Assembly: GCF_005405405.1 (NCBI RefSeq)
Contig: NZ_BJDZ01000012.1
Span: forward strand, 1 to 64,000
Direction of reading: 5' to 3'
Length of the DNA: 64,000 nt
Origin: Lactiplantibacillus plajomi
GTDB lineage: Bacteria; Bacillota; Bacilli; Lactobacillales; Lactobacillaceae
Made by a program: the position numbers and the translations under genes. Below the pieces are notes generated by a model. The model made no database searches and was not told where the DNA came from. It worked only from the letters and a program-made list of their open reading frames with translations. Every line of letters begins with the position of its first letter. Position 1 is the stretch's first letter. Positions 26,272 to 34,573 of the stretch are shown one piece after another.

Positions 26272-28122
26272 TTAGAACGACAAGTCACAGGCACTAACGA
26301 TTTGCTTATACAACCCGTGGCCAACGATACCGTTATTGAACTTATCCATTGGTAATAGCGGTTCTTGCAACTCGGCCAGCTGGTCATGGCCCAACCGCCA
26401 TTCTTGAATCCGCCAGCTAACGGTCGCACAGCGCATAAACTGCCCGCCTAAGCGAACGTCGATGACTTCGTAGCCGTTACCGCGCCGTTGGTCATGCCAG
26501 ACCGTCCGGAACGCGGGAATAAACGTCTCTAAGGCTTGTCGGTAAGTGGCTACCGCCTGCAACGCACGCTCGGCTTGCGCATCGTCGGCATCCGGTTGGC
26601 CTAAACTGGCCACCGCTTTTAGCGCCCGTTGCTTGGCCAGTACCGTTTTTGCGAGTTGCCGGTAAAAGGTTAAGGTTACCCGGTTTTCCGGCCGTAGTTG
26701 GACTTGGCCCAGTTGGGTGATCAGGTCCTGATACTGGCTTTCGAGGTCGATCGCCTGTAAGTTCTGCCGGTACTTTTGTAATAACAAATCTTCGTATAAG
26801 ACAATCTTGCTGACGTTGTCGGCGTCGACGTTGACCTTGCCGGTGAAGTTATCGAACTGGTCTAACAAGTGGTAGAACGTCGGGGCTTCGCCCTGGGTCA
26901 GCGCGTACTCGGCATCGATGGTCGCCGGCGTAACGTCGGCGTGGTACTGGTAAGCGGCGAACGCTTGCAACCCGTACCAGGCCGCGCTTAACGGTACTTC
27001 GGCACCATCATCAAACCACATGGTCGCAACCACTTGTTGCACGCCACTGGCCTTGGCCGCGCTCAATCCGGCCTTAACCGTCGCCATCATCTTACTTTGG
27101 TCGGGCGCCAGCGCACTCCAAGTCCAGATGCCACCCGCAAAGACCACGTTATCACTAAGTTCGAAGTGTTGCGCAAAGCGGTCACGGTAAGTTTGTTCGT
27201 CTTCGTGGTAGTAGTCCCAATAAACCTGACCAACCGGTGGCAGGCTCGCCTTAAAGTCGGCGTCAAAGTGCACGTCCGGATCATACATTTCGTTTTTCGG
27301 TGAGGCAAAGGTGAACCACAAATCACTCCACATGTAAGCGTCGAGCCCCAATTGCTGGGTCAACCCGACCACCATTTTTAATTGTTCCAAAATCAGGGTC
27401 TGCTGGTCGGTAAAGCCGTTTTGATCCAAATAGCGCCCGCGGCCTAACTGGTAAGCTTCGTCCATCCCAATATGAATCTTGTTGGTCGTAAACGGCGCGC
27501 TGGCCGCCTTGAGTAAGTGGGTCATAAACGTCTTGGTTGCCGGCGCCCCGACTAACAAGGTGTCGTCGGTATCCTTAACTGGATTATGGGCTTCCCACTT
27601 CAACGCGTTATGCATGTGCGCTAAGGTTTGGACCGCCGGCACCAACTTAACCCCGAACTGGTCACCGTACACGGCAAGTTCGTGCAGTTCGGCCTGCGAA
27701 TAACGGCCACGTTCGCGCCCAAAGTACGGTTCTTCCGGAATTTCAAATAAATCTTCTAAGTATAACCACAGTTCGTTGTAGCCCATGCTGGCTAACCGCC
27801 GGATCATCCGTTTGATCATCGCAACCGTCGGTACCCCGTTACGAGCAACGTCCAGCATCGCCGCTAACACTTTAAACTGCGGCGTTTGTTGCAGGTCGAA
27901 CTGCTCGGTCGTCTGCGCTTTGGCACTTAATAACGCGGCTCCGCGCATCAAATCAGTCGTCGTACCGTACGTTAAGGTCGCCTGCCGACCATCGCGGCTG
28001 AGTTTAACGCCGCTAGCCCCCTGCTGGCAGGTCACCGTTAAATCCAGCACCCGCGTTTCGGGTAAACAAACGGCGGACACCGCCAACCGTTGCTCCGCAC
28101 TTAATCCACGCCATTCAATCAT
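26272..28122 (-). CDS. GH20 beta-N-acetylhexosaminidase
   Basis: Family 20 exo-hexosaminidase, 616 residues, no signal peptide. The catalytic Asp221-Glu222 pair is in IHIGMDEAYQLGRGRY; the family's N-terminal domain and (beta/alpha)8 barrel precede the substrate-assisted active site, and a helical C-terminal region is present. The layout resembles the cytoplasmic GH20C of Streptococcus pneumoniae, which has broad beta-hexosaminidase activity. It would remove GlcNAc (or GalNAc) from imported glycan fragments. It has its own promoter region with a cre-like box, and its ATG is behind AAGGAGGAAGAATAGC. Confidence 0.9.
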   Translation of the reverse strand: MIEWRGLSAEQRLAVSAVCLPETRVLDLTVTCQQGASGVKLSRDGRQATLTYGTTTDLMRGAALLSAKAQTTEQFDLQQTPQFKVLAAMLDVARNGVPTVAMIKRMIRRLASMGYNELWLYLEDLFEIPEEPYFGRERGRYSQAELHELAVYGDQFGVKLVPAVQTLAHMHNALKWEAHNPVKDTDDTLLVGAPATKTFMTHLLKAASAPFTTNKIHIGMDEAYQLGRGRYLDQNGFTDQQTLILEQLKMVVGLTQQLGLDAYMWSDLWFTFASPKNEMYDPDVHFDADFKASLPPVGQVYWDYYHEDEQTYRDRFAQHFELSDNVVFAGGIWTWSALAPDQSKMMATVKAGLSAAKASGVQQVVATMWFDDGAEVPLSAAWYGLQAFAAYQYHADVTPATIDAEYALTQGEAPTFYHLLDQFDNFTGKVNVDADNVSKIVLYEDLLLQKYRQNLQAIDLESQYQDLITQLGQVQLRPENRVTLTFYRQLAKTVLAKQRALKAVASLGQPDADDAQAERALQAVATYRQALETFIPAFRTVWHDQRRGNGYEVIDVRLGGQFMRCATVSWRIQEWRLGHDQLAELQEPLLPMDKFNNGIVGHGLYKQIVSACDLSF

Positions 28123-28181
28123 GCTATTCTTCCTCCTTGGGGATTGACCCCGTTCTATTTACAATCCAGTTATTCGTTTAG

Positions 28182-28195
28182 TATAGCGCTTACAT
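28182..28195 (-). promoter_or_regulatory. Candidate cre (CcpA) site upstream of GH20
   Basis: The minus strand reads ATGTAAGCGCTATA. Its first 11 bases (ATGTAAGCGCT) are identical to the candidate cre upstream of the second GntR gene at 34491. Confidence 0.5.
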
Positions 28196-28196
28196 T

Positions 28197-28805
28197 TTAC
28201 GCAAGTGCCCGCCGTTGCTGTCGCTTCATCACGACCGCTAACGTCTGCGTATAAATCAAAATAAAACCTAAGCCGAGTATAAATGACCGTAACCCAAATT
28301 GCCAAGCCCCCAGTAACAAGACGGCTAAGTTAATGACCCGTAAACTATGGGCCACCGGAATCCGCGGCCAAAACCGGTGGACCACTAACGCCAAGACGTC
28401 CAGTCCGGCCGTCGATGCGTGGTGCGTCAAACACAGCGCGTAGCCGAGCCCAACCAGTAGACCGGCTAGTGGTAAGCCCCACCATAGCGAAATCGATAGT
28501 GGTGGTGGCCACGCCTGCGCCACGCTGAACCAACCGACGTAGCTGAGGCTGGAAACGATAGAATTAATAAAGTTGTGCCCACCTAGGAACCCTAACGCAA
28601 CCAGTAAACAACTAACCGTGATCAGGTTCGTCCAACCGGTGACGCTCCAGCCACTAAGTCGCGCGGCAACCATCGCCGTTGCGGTGACCCCACCGCTAAT
28701 AACGTTTGCCCGGACCAGCACCCACGAATAGGCCCAAGCCGTCAACCCGTTACCGATAACGATTGCGAGCATTTCTCGGCCGACCGTTTTAACCTTAAAT
28801 TTCAA
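28197..28805 (-). CDS. YitT/YczE-like integral membrane protein
   Basis: Membrane protein of 202 residues with about five or six hydrophobic segments and the conserved RANVISGGVTATA segment of the YitT-type family, ending in a short basic tail. The function of the family is unknown. The ATG overlaps the end of the metallo-beta-lactamase-fold gene by 11 bases, so the two form an operon. Placement in the glycan locus may be coincidental. Confidence 0.75.
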   Translation of the reverse strand: MKFKVKTVGREMLAIVIGNGLTAWAYSWVLVRANVISGGVTATAMVAARLSGWSVTGWTNLITVSCLLVALGFLGGHNFINSIVSSLSYVGWFSVAQAWPPPLSISLWWGLPLAGLLVGLGYALCLTHHASTAGLDVLALVVHRFWPRIPVAHSLRVINLAVLLLGAWQFGLRSFILGLGFILIYTQTLAVVMKRQQRRALA

Positions 28806-29307
28806 CCGTTAACCCGTCGTAAGCAACCGTCACGCCGCTACCGGCAACTAAATTTTCCATCTGGGCGTGGGTCAAGCCGGAATTATGCGAAAAGTGGTTC
28901 ACCACGTAGCGGGTCTGATCATCCGCCAGCCCGAGCGCTTTAAAGCGGGCCATCATCCGTTGGTCATCCGGCCAGCCCATATGGGGACCGCCCGGTTGGC
29001 CGGCGTGGGGCTGGTTATTACAGTCTAGCGAAACGAAGTCGAAGTGCAGGTGCTGGTCGACTAAGTATTGGAACATCTCCTCGCTAAAGTAGGCGCAATC
29101 GTGGGTCCATAACAGCGTCTTACCCGCCTGGTCGCGAATCGCGTAAATCGAGCAGTCGCCCTGATAATGACCATGCTGAGCCGCCAAGATCCAAACTTGG
29201 TACCCGGCGACCATAAACGTCGTGAAATTCTTCTGCGGGTGGTACTGCAGCCGCTGCGGATCGTCACGCCCTTCCAAGTCAAACGCGCGGTCGTAAAACT
29301 TTTGCAC
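28795..29307 (-). pseudogene. MBL-fold hydrolase, 3' part after frameshift
   Basis: A 170-codon frame starting at a GTG carries the C-terminal part of a metallo-beta-lactamase-fold protein: WILAAQHGHYQGDCSIYAI, LLWTHDCAYFSEE and the late metal-binding HFSHNSGLTHAQME. It picks up exactly where the upstream frame loses homology. The combined region from 29636 to 28795 is 842 bases, one short of 281 codons, consistent with loss of one base near 29308-29312. Confidence 0.75.
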
Positions 29308-29636
29308 GTACGGTTACCATAAACGTGAAGGACCGACCCCAAGGATTGCCCGTAACCGTGCATCCGTAGCGCCAGGTCTTCAGCGTATAAATGGTCGCTG
29401 TGCCAGTGGGTGATCAATAGTTGGTGTATCTGGCCAAAGTCCAACCCGTCATTCAGGGCGTGCAAATAACTATCCCCCGGAAAATCGATCATTAACCGGC
29501 CGTCATCGATCAGCGCCTGCGTCTGGGTGCGAACGTCCTTTCCACCGTGTTCACGGGCGTAGCGACACACTTTACAATGACAAAATAACGCGGGGACCCG
29601 TTCGGCGGCACCGGTCCCTAAATATTGCAGTTTCAT
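29308..29636 (-). pseudogene. MBL-fold hydrolase (PhnP-like), 5' part before frameshift
   Basis: The start (MKLQYLGTGAAERVPALFCHC) and the metal-binding motif THWHSDHLY are those of PhnP-like metallo-beta-lactamase-fold phosphodiesterases. The frame reads sensibly up to LHVYGNR and then runs on as unrelated Arg/Ser/Thr-rich sequence to a stop at 29061, while the true continuation is in another frame. An intact ancestor would have about 280 residues and be followed by the YitT-like gene. A sequencing error is an alternative. Confidence 0.8.
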
Positions 29637-29738
29637 TAAAGCTAACCTCCTTAACGTCGTGATATCCCCCCGAGTATACCCATCTTGCCTGCTAATTTGA
29701 ACCGCGGGACGCCAAAAACTTGGCTGGTCGGGGTATAC

Positions 29739-30584
29739 CTAATCACCGCGTAACGACTTACCCAGTAGCGTTGGTGCGGCGCCGAAGTAGCGCTTAAAAA
29801 GTTTGCTGAAATAGTACGGGTCCTGGTAGCCAACTGCTTGGGCAACCGCCGTTACCGTCAGCTGCTCGTTGGCCAATAAGTGCTTGGCCCGCCGCATCCG
29901 CAGCCCGGTCAAGTAGTTAATCGGGCTGGTCCCCTGCACGCTTTTAAAGGTCCGCGACAGGTAGGCGGCGCTAACGTGTAGTTGCTGAGCCAGTTCACTT
30001 AAGGTCACGTCTTCGTTATAGTGGGCTTCCAAGTAGTAGGTCGCCGCACTGACCAGTGCCAAGCGGTCCGCCTTGGGATCACCCGCTTCGTTGACCGATA
30101 AGTAATCGCTGCTAACGTTATTTTCCGGTAACGCCCGTAACAGGAGGCAGAGTTGCTGCACGACCATCGCCTGAATCAGTAAATCATGGCCGAACGCGGT
30201 CGGGCGCTGGCTTTCCGTCACGATCCGGCGGGCACCCGCCATGAACTCCTCGCGGTAAGCGCCCAAGTCAATTAAGCTATCCGCAAACGGTAAGTGGTCC
30301 GGCGTTTGTCCCGGTAAGACCACGTGACGAAAACCAATGTGCAGTTGCAAGCTCTGGGTGTGCGGTGGTTGGGTCTCCTGGTGGTGCACCCCGGGATTAA
30401 AGAGTAGCGCCTGCCCAGCCACGACCCGCCGCCAGCGGCCCTCCACGTTATAGTCGGAGTAGCCTTCAAGCATGGTCGATAACTCTAAAAAAGTATGTTT
30501 GTGGTACACGTAGGTGCCCGGCTGCTCGTTGCGGTACGGAAACGCGTAGAGCACTTCCGGTGTAAAGTCACTGAGTGCTAGCAA
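29739..30584 (-). CDS. AraC-family regulator with cupin sensor domain
   Basis: Transcription factor of about 281 residues. An N-terminal cupin-like sugar-sensing domain (HKHTFLELSTMLEGYSDYNV, then VHHQETQPP) is followed by a C-terminal AraC domain with two helix-turn-helix motifs (LSELAQQLHVSAAYLSRTFK; VAQAVGYQDPYYFSKLFKR). I prefer the TTG at 30584, seven bases behind GGGGGG, to the TTG at 30605 whose codons contain that site. It is divergent from the ABC exporter pair by about 140 bases and precedes the MBL gene on the same strand; either could be its target. Confidence 0.85.
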   Translation of the reverse strand: MLALSDFTPEVLYAFPYRNEQPGTYVYHKHTFLELSTMLEGYSDYNVEGRWRRVVAGQALLFNPGVHHQETQPPHTQSLQLHIGFRHVVLPGQTPDHLPFADSLIDLGAYREEFMAGARRIVTESQRPTAFGHDLLIQAMVVQQLCLLLRALPENNVSSDYLSVNEAGDPKADRLALVSAATYYLEAHYNEDVTLSELAQQLHVSAAYLSRTFKSVQGTSPINYLTGLRMRRAKHLLANEQLTVTAVAQAVGYQDPYYFSKLFKRYFGAAPTLLGKSLRGD

Positions 30585-30721
30585 GTCACTTCCCCCCTTT
30601 CGCAAAAAAAGACATGCTATTAGTCAAAAACGTCTATTCAACCGCCCCCGCCTTCCCCGCATACTAAGATTAAACTCGCGGGTGGTCCGGCGACCAGCCG
30701 CACCGTTAGGAGGCCATCGAT

Positions 30722-32473
30722 ATGAACCCTTACCAGTGGATCTGGCAATACGCTAAGCGGAGCCGGATTCAGATTATTCTCGCCATCATTTTAATCGTTA
30801 TTAACGCCGCCGGAATCGTCATCGTTCCCCTATTTGGCGGTTTCATCGTCGACCAGGTCATTAACCAGGGCCACTTGGAACGCTTGGTGCCGTTACTGGC
30901 TGCCATGGTCGGCGTTACCCTACTAAGAACCATTATGCGCTATTGTTACATCATTTTGTGGGAACGGGTCGGTCAAAATTCACTGTTTGCCATCCGTCAC
31001 GACCTGTTCAGCAAGTTGCAATCCTTGGACTACACTTTCTTTAACTCGGTCACCAGCGGCGACATCATGGCGCGCCTGACCGGTGACACCGACGCCATTC
31101 GCCACTTTCTCTGTTGGGTGACCTATAACTCATCGGAATGCGTCCTGTGGTTTTTAACCGCGGTCGTTGTCATGGGCATGATCAACTGGCAGTTGATGCT
31201 GGCGCTGGTCATCCTGACTCCGGCGATCTGGTACCTGACCCAACGGATGAGCACCGAAGCCCACACCGTCTTCTTCAACATCCGGCAAAGTTTCGCCCGC
31301 CTGAACGCGATGGTGGAAGAAAACATTTCCGGTAACCGGGTCATCCGCGCCTTCGCCCGTGAAGACTTCGAAATCAAGAAATTCCAAAAATTGAATTACG
31401 ACTACCGCGATAAGAACATGGCTTCGGCCGCCGTTTCGCGTCGGTACTTACCCGCACTGGACCTGCTAGCCTCGCTGCTCTCGGTTATCGTCTTGTTATT
31501 CGGGAGCTTTCTCGTCATCACCAAGCACATGACCCTCGGGGAACTCGTGTCCTTTAACGGGTTCCTATGGCTACTCAACCAACCGATGCGGATGAGTGGC
31601 TGGCTGATTAACGATATTCAACGCTTCTCCGCCGCCACCATTAAGATTCGCGCAATGTTGGACGCCGAGCCGGCCATCGTACCGGCAACCAGCACCACGA
31701 GTGCCCCGCTGCACGGTGCCGTAAAGTTCGAACACGTGGACTTCGCCTTTCCGGACGCGCCCGAAGTTAAGGTCTTAGACGACATCAACTTCAGCGTTCA
31801 ACCTGGTCAGACCCTCGGGATTCTTGGTGAGACCGGTTCCGGTAAATCAACCTTAATGAACATGATTGCCCGCTTTTACGACCCGACACACGGTCGCGTC
31901 CTGATCGACGGCCGTGACGTGCGCGACTGGCCGGCCGAACAACTACGTAATCAAATCACCATCGTGACGCAAGACCTGTTCCTCTTCTCGGATTCGATTG
32001 CGGATAACATCAGTTACGGTAACCAGGACGCCTCGGCACCGTTCATGCGCGAAATGGCAACCGTGGCCGACGCCGACAACTTCATCCGCACGATGCCCGA
32101 CGGCTACGATACGGTCGTGGGCGAACGCGGCGTCGGCTTGTCCGGTGGGCAAAAGCAACGGATTTCGCTGACGCGGGCACTGGTCAAGGACCCGCAAGTC
32201 CTGATTTTGGACGATACGACCAGTGCACTGGACATGGAAACCGAAGCGACGATCCAAAAGCGGTTGAAAAAAATTACCGCTGATAAGACGGTCTTCATCA
32301 TCGCCTCACGGATTTCGTCATTGCGCCGAGCGGACCAGATCATCGTTTTACGTCACGGTCAAATCGTCGAACACGGCACCCACGAAAGTTTATTAGCGGA
32401 AAACGGCTACTACGCCGAAACCTACCGCCGGCAACTCGGCTTACTCAAAGAAGCGAAGGGAGGGGAACATTAA
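30722..32473 (+). CDS. Heterodimeric ABC exporter subunit with degenerate ATP site
   Basis: Half-transporter of 583 residues: six transmembrane helices (residues ~15-310) and one nucleotide-binding domain. Walker A is GETGSGKST and the signature VGLSGGQKQR is canonical, but the Walker B reads VLILDDTTSALD (Asp in place of catalytic Glu) and the switch His is Ser (IIASRISS). This is the pattern of the degenerate-site partner in BmrC/LmrC/TM287-type exporters. It overlaps its partner by one base (TAATG). Substrates of such pairs are drugs or lipids; none can be named here. Confidence 0.9.
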   Translation: MNPYQWIWQYAKRSRIQIILAIILIVINAAGIVIVPLFGGFIVDQVINQGHLERLVPLLAAMVGVTLLRTIMRYCYIILWERVGQNSLFAIRHDLFSKLQSLDYTFFNSVTSGDIMARLTGDTDAIRHFLCWVTYNSSECVLWFLTAVVVMGMINWQLMLALVILTPAIWYLTQRMSTEAHTVFFNIRQSFARLNAMVEENISGNRVIRAFAREDFEIKKFQKLNYDYRDKNMASAAVSRRYLPALDLLASLLSVIVLLFGSFLVITKHMTLGELVSFNGFLWLLNQPMRMSGWLINDIQRFSAATIKIRAMLDAEPAIVPATSTTSAPLHGAVKFEHVDFAFPDAPEVKVLDDINFSVQPGQTLGILGETGSGKSTLMNMIARFYDPTHGRVLIDGRDVRDWPAEQLRNQITIVTQDLFLFSDSIADNISYGNQDASAPFMREMATVADADNFIRTMPDGYDTVVGERGVGLSGGQKQRISLTRALVKDPQVLILDDTTSALDMETEATIQKRLKKITADKTVFIIASRISSLRRADQIIVLRHGQIVEHGTHESLLAENGYYAETYRRQLGLLKEAKGGEH

Positions 32474-34260
32474 TGGCAAAACGCAACACTTATAACCAGG
32501 ATGAAAGTCTACGCCAACGGTTTAACTGGCACGACTACGCCCGGTTAGGTCATTACCTCAAACCTTACGCTGGCCAAATGTTATTAGTTCTGGGTTCAAT
32601 TTTGCTCGGTAACGTGGCCGTCATTTTAGGCCCCTACTTGATGAAGGTGGCGATTGACCAAGCAATTCCCAACCGTGATTTTCACCAGCTATGGCTGCTT
32701 GGCGGCATCTTTCTCACCAGCCTGCTGGTGGCCTTTGGCTGTTTCCGTTACCGCATCTGGTCCATTACGAAAATCGGTCAGGACCTACTGATCGATATGC
32801 GGACCGACCTGTTTACCAACATTCAGCGACTCCCCTTTTCCTACTTTGATTCGCGCCCACACGGTAAAATTTTGATTCGGGTCGTCAACTACATCAACAC
32901 GCTGAGTGACTTACTGGCTAACGGACTGGTCAACCTAATTTCCGACATCATCTCGGTGATCATCACGTTGATCTTCATGTTTGCCATCAACTGGAAGCTG
33001 ACGTTCGACAGCCTAGTGCTGATTCCGGTCCTGATTCTTTGGGCCTACGTAATCCAGAAAAAGCAGCGGGTCGCCTTCCGCGAACTAAGCAACAAGCAAT
33101 CCAACCTGAACGCCTACATCCACGAAAGCATCGATGGCATCAAGATTACCCAGGGCTTTGCGCAGGAAGAAAATGCGATTCAAGCCTTTGACGACGTCGC
33201 TAACGACAACCGCGATTCCTACATGCGGGCGGTTAAAATTCAGTACGCGCTGGGGCCGGGGGTCCAAAACGTGTCGACGATCACGACCGCGCTGATTTAC
33301 TTTATCGGGATTCAGCAACTTGGCGTGGTCGTTAGTACCGGGACGCTGATCGCCTTTATCGGTTACATCAACAACTTCTGGAACCCGATCATTAACATCG
33401 GTAACTTCTATAATTCACTCATTACCGCGACCGCCTACCTCGAGCGAATCTTTGAAACGATGGACGAAAAGTCAACCGTGATCGACGCCCCCGACGCGTT
33501 CGACCTGCCACCGATTAAGGGCGACGTGCGCTTTAACGACGTCTCGTTTCGTTACGACCAAGATGAGCCGATGATTTTAAAGCACGTCTTGTTTCACGCC
33601 AAACCGGGGCAAACGATTGCGCTAGTTGGTGAGACCGGTGCCGGTAAGTCGACGATCATCAACCTCCTCTCCCGCTTTTACAACGTTTCTGAGGGGCAGG
33701 TCACCATCGACAACGTCGATATTAGCCAGATTACGCTGGATTCGTTGCGAACCCAGATGGGCGTCATGCAACAGGACACTTTCATCTTTTCTGGGACGAT
33801 TATGGATAACATTCGCTACGGTCGTTTAGACGCAACCGATGATGAAGTCGTGCAGGCGGCTAAGGTCGCCCGGGCGGATGATTTCATCCGAACCCTCCCG
33901 GATGGTTACCAAACGACCGTTCAAGAACGTGGTGGCAGCATGTCGGCCGGGCAGCGGCAACTGATCGCCTTTGCCCGCGTCCTACTCGCCGACCCGCGCA
34001 TCCTGATTTTGGACGAAGCCACCGCCGCGATCGATACCAAGACTGAAGCCTTGTTACAAGAAGGCCTTAACGAGCTACTCAAAGGCCGGACTAGCTTCAT
34101 CGTGGCGCACCGCTTATCGACCATTCAACGAGCCGACCAGATCCTCGTCGTTGATGACGGCCAGATTGTTGAAGCCGGGACCCACGCCGAATTGATGGCC
34201 CAACGTGGTCAGTACTACGAACTATACGATTCGCAGTACCGCATGTTGCAAGCAACTTAA
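32473..34260 (+). CDS. Heterodimeric ABC exporter subunit with consensus Walker B
   Basis: Half-transporter of 595 residues with six helices and one nucleotide-binding domain. Walker A GETGAGKST, Walker B ILILDEATAAID and switch His (IVAHRLST) are canonical, while the signature is altered to SMSAGQRQ. It therefore completes one active and one degenerate ATP site with the upstream subunit, as in BmrD/LmrD/TM288. GGGAGG precedes the ATG inside the upstream gene end. Confidence 0.9.
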   Translation: MAKRNTYNQDESLRQRFNWHDYARLGHYLKPYAGQMLLVLGSILLGNVAVILGPYLMKVAIDQAIPNRDFHQLWLLGGIFLTSLLVAFGCFRYRIWSITKIGQDLLIDMRTDLFTNIQRLPFSYFDSRPHGKILIRVVNYINTLSDLLANGLVNLISDIISVIITLIFMFAINWKLTFDSLVLIPVLILWAYVIQKKQRVAFRELSNKQSNLNAYIHESIDGIKITQGFAQEENAIQAFDDVANDNRDSYMRAVKIQYALGPGVQNVSTITTALIYFIGIQQLGVVVSTGTLIAFIGYINNFWNPIINIGNFYNSLITATAYLERIFETMDEKSTVIDAPDAFDLPPIKGDVRFNDVSFRYDQDEPMILKHVLFHAKPGQTIALVGETGAGKSTIINLLSRFYNVSEGQVTIDNVDISQITLDSLRTQMGVMQQDTFIFSGTIMDNIRYGRLDATDDEVVQAAKVARADDFIRTLPDGYQTTVQERGGSMSAGQRQLIAFARVLLADPRILILDEATAAIDTKTEALLQEGLNELLKGRTSFIVAHRLSTIQRADQILVVDDGQIVEAGTHAELMAQRGQYYELYDSQYRMLQAT

Positions 34261-34314
34261 TACGTACGCAAAACTTTTGGCGCACGTTTTGGCTATCAAT
34301 ATTCGGAGACGCAC

Positions 34315-34344
34315 AAGAGGCTGTGACTAATGTCACGGCCTCTT
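34315..34344 (+). terminator. Terminator of the ABC exporter operon
   Basis: A 13-bp stem (34315-34327 with 34332-34344) with loop TAAT and a short U stretch, 55 bases after the stop codon. Confidence 0.55.
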
Positions 34345-34424
34345 TGCGTTTCCGTCCGCTAATCGTCGAACTGCGTGCCAAAAATCAGCTGACTTTAATC
34401 ACAGGATCACTCGTTTCATCCGAT

Positions 34425-34440
34425 TGTTTCACGTGAAACA
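34425..34440. other. parS chromosome-partition site 1
   Basis: TGTTTCACGTGAAACA is a perfect 16-bp match to the bacterial parS consensus bound by ParB/Spo0J. It is intergenic, 20.7 kb from dnaA. A second perfect copy is at 44138-44153. The parA and parB genes are not in this window. Confidence 0.9.
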
Positions 34441-34462
34441 TAGTCAATATTTAAAGGTAAGT

Positions 34463-34491
34463 TGATATACTTTGTCACTTGAAATATATCA
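34463..34491. promoter_or_regulatory. Candidate GntR operator pair upstream of the second GntR gene
   Basis: TGATATAC (34463-34470) and AAATATATCA (34482-34491) form an imperfect inverted pair resembling operators O1/O2 near the first GntR gene. Given identical recognition helices in the two regulators, autoregulation or cross-regulation is plausible. Confidence 0.4.
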
Positions 34492-34506
34492 TGTAAGCGC
34501 TTAAAA
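34491..34506. promoter_or_regulatory. Candidate cre (CcpA) site upstream of the second GntR gene
   Basis: ATGTAAGCGCTTAAAA fits the cre consensus and shares ATGTAAGCGCT with the site upstream of GH20. It lies about 70 bases before the start codon. Confidence 0.5.
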
Positions 34507-34573
34507 TCATACTAAATTTAAGGCAATTGACGAAAAAAGTTGTTTTCGTCGGTATACCAGGTGGAGGGATACG

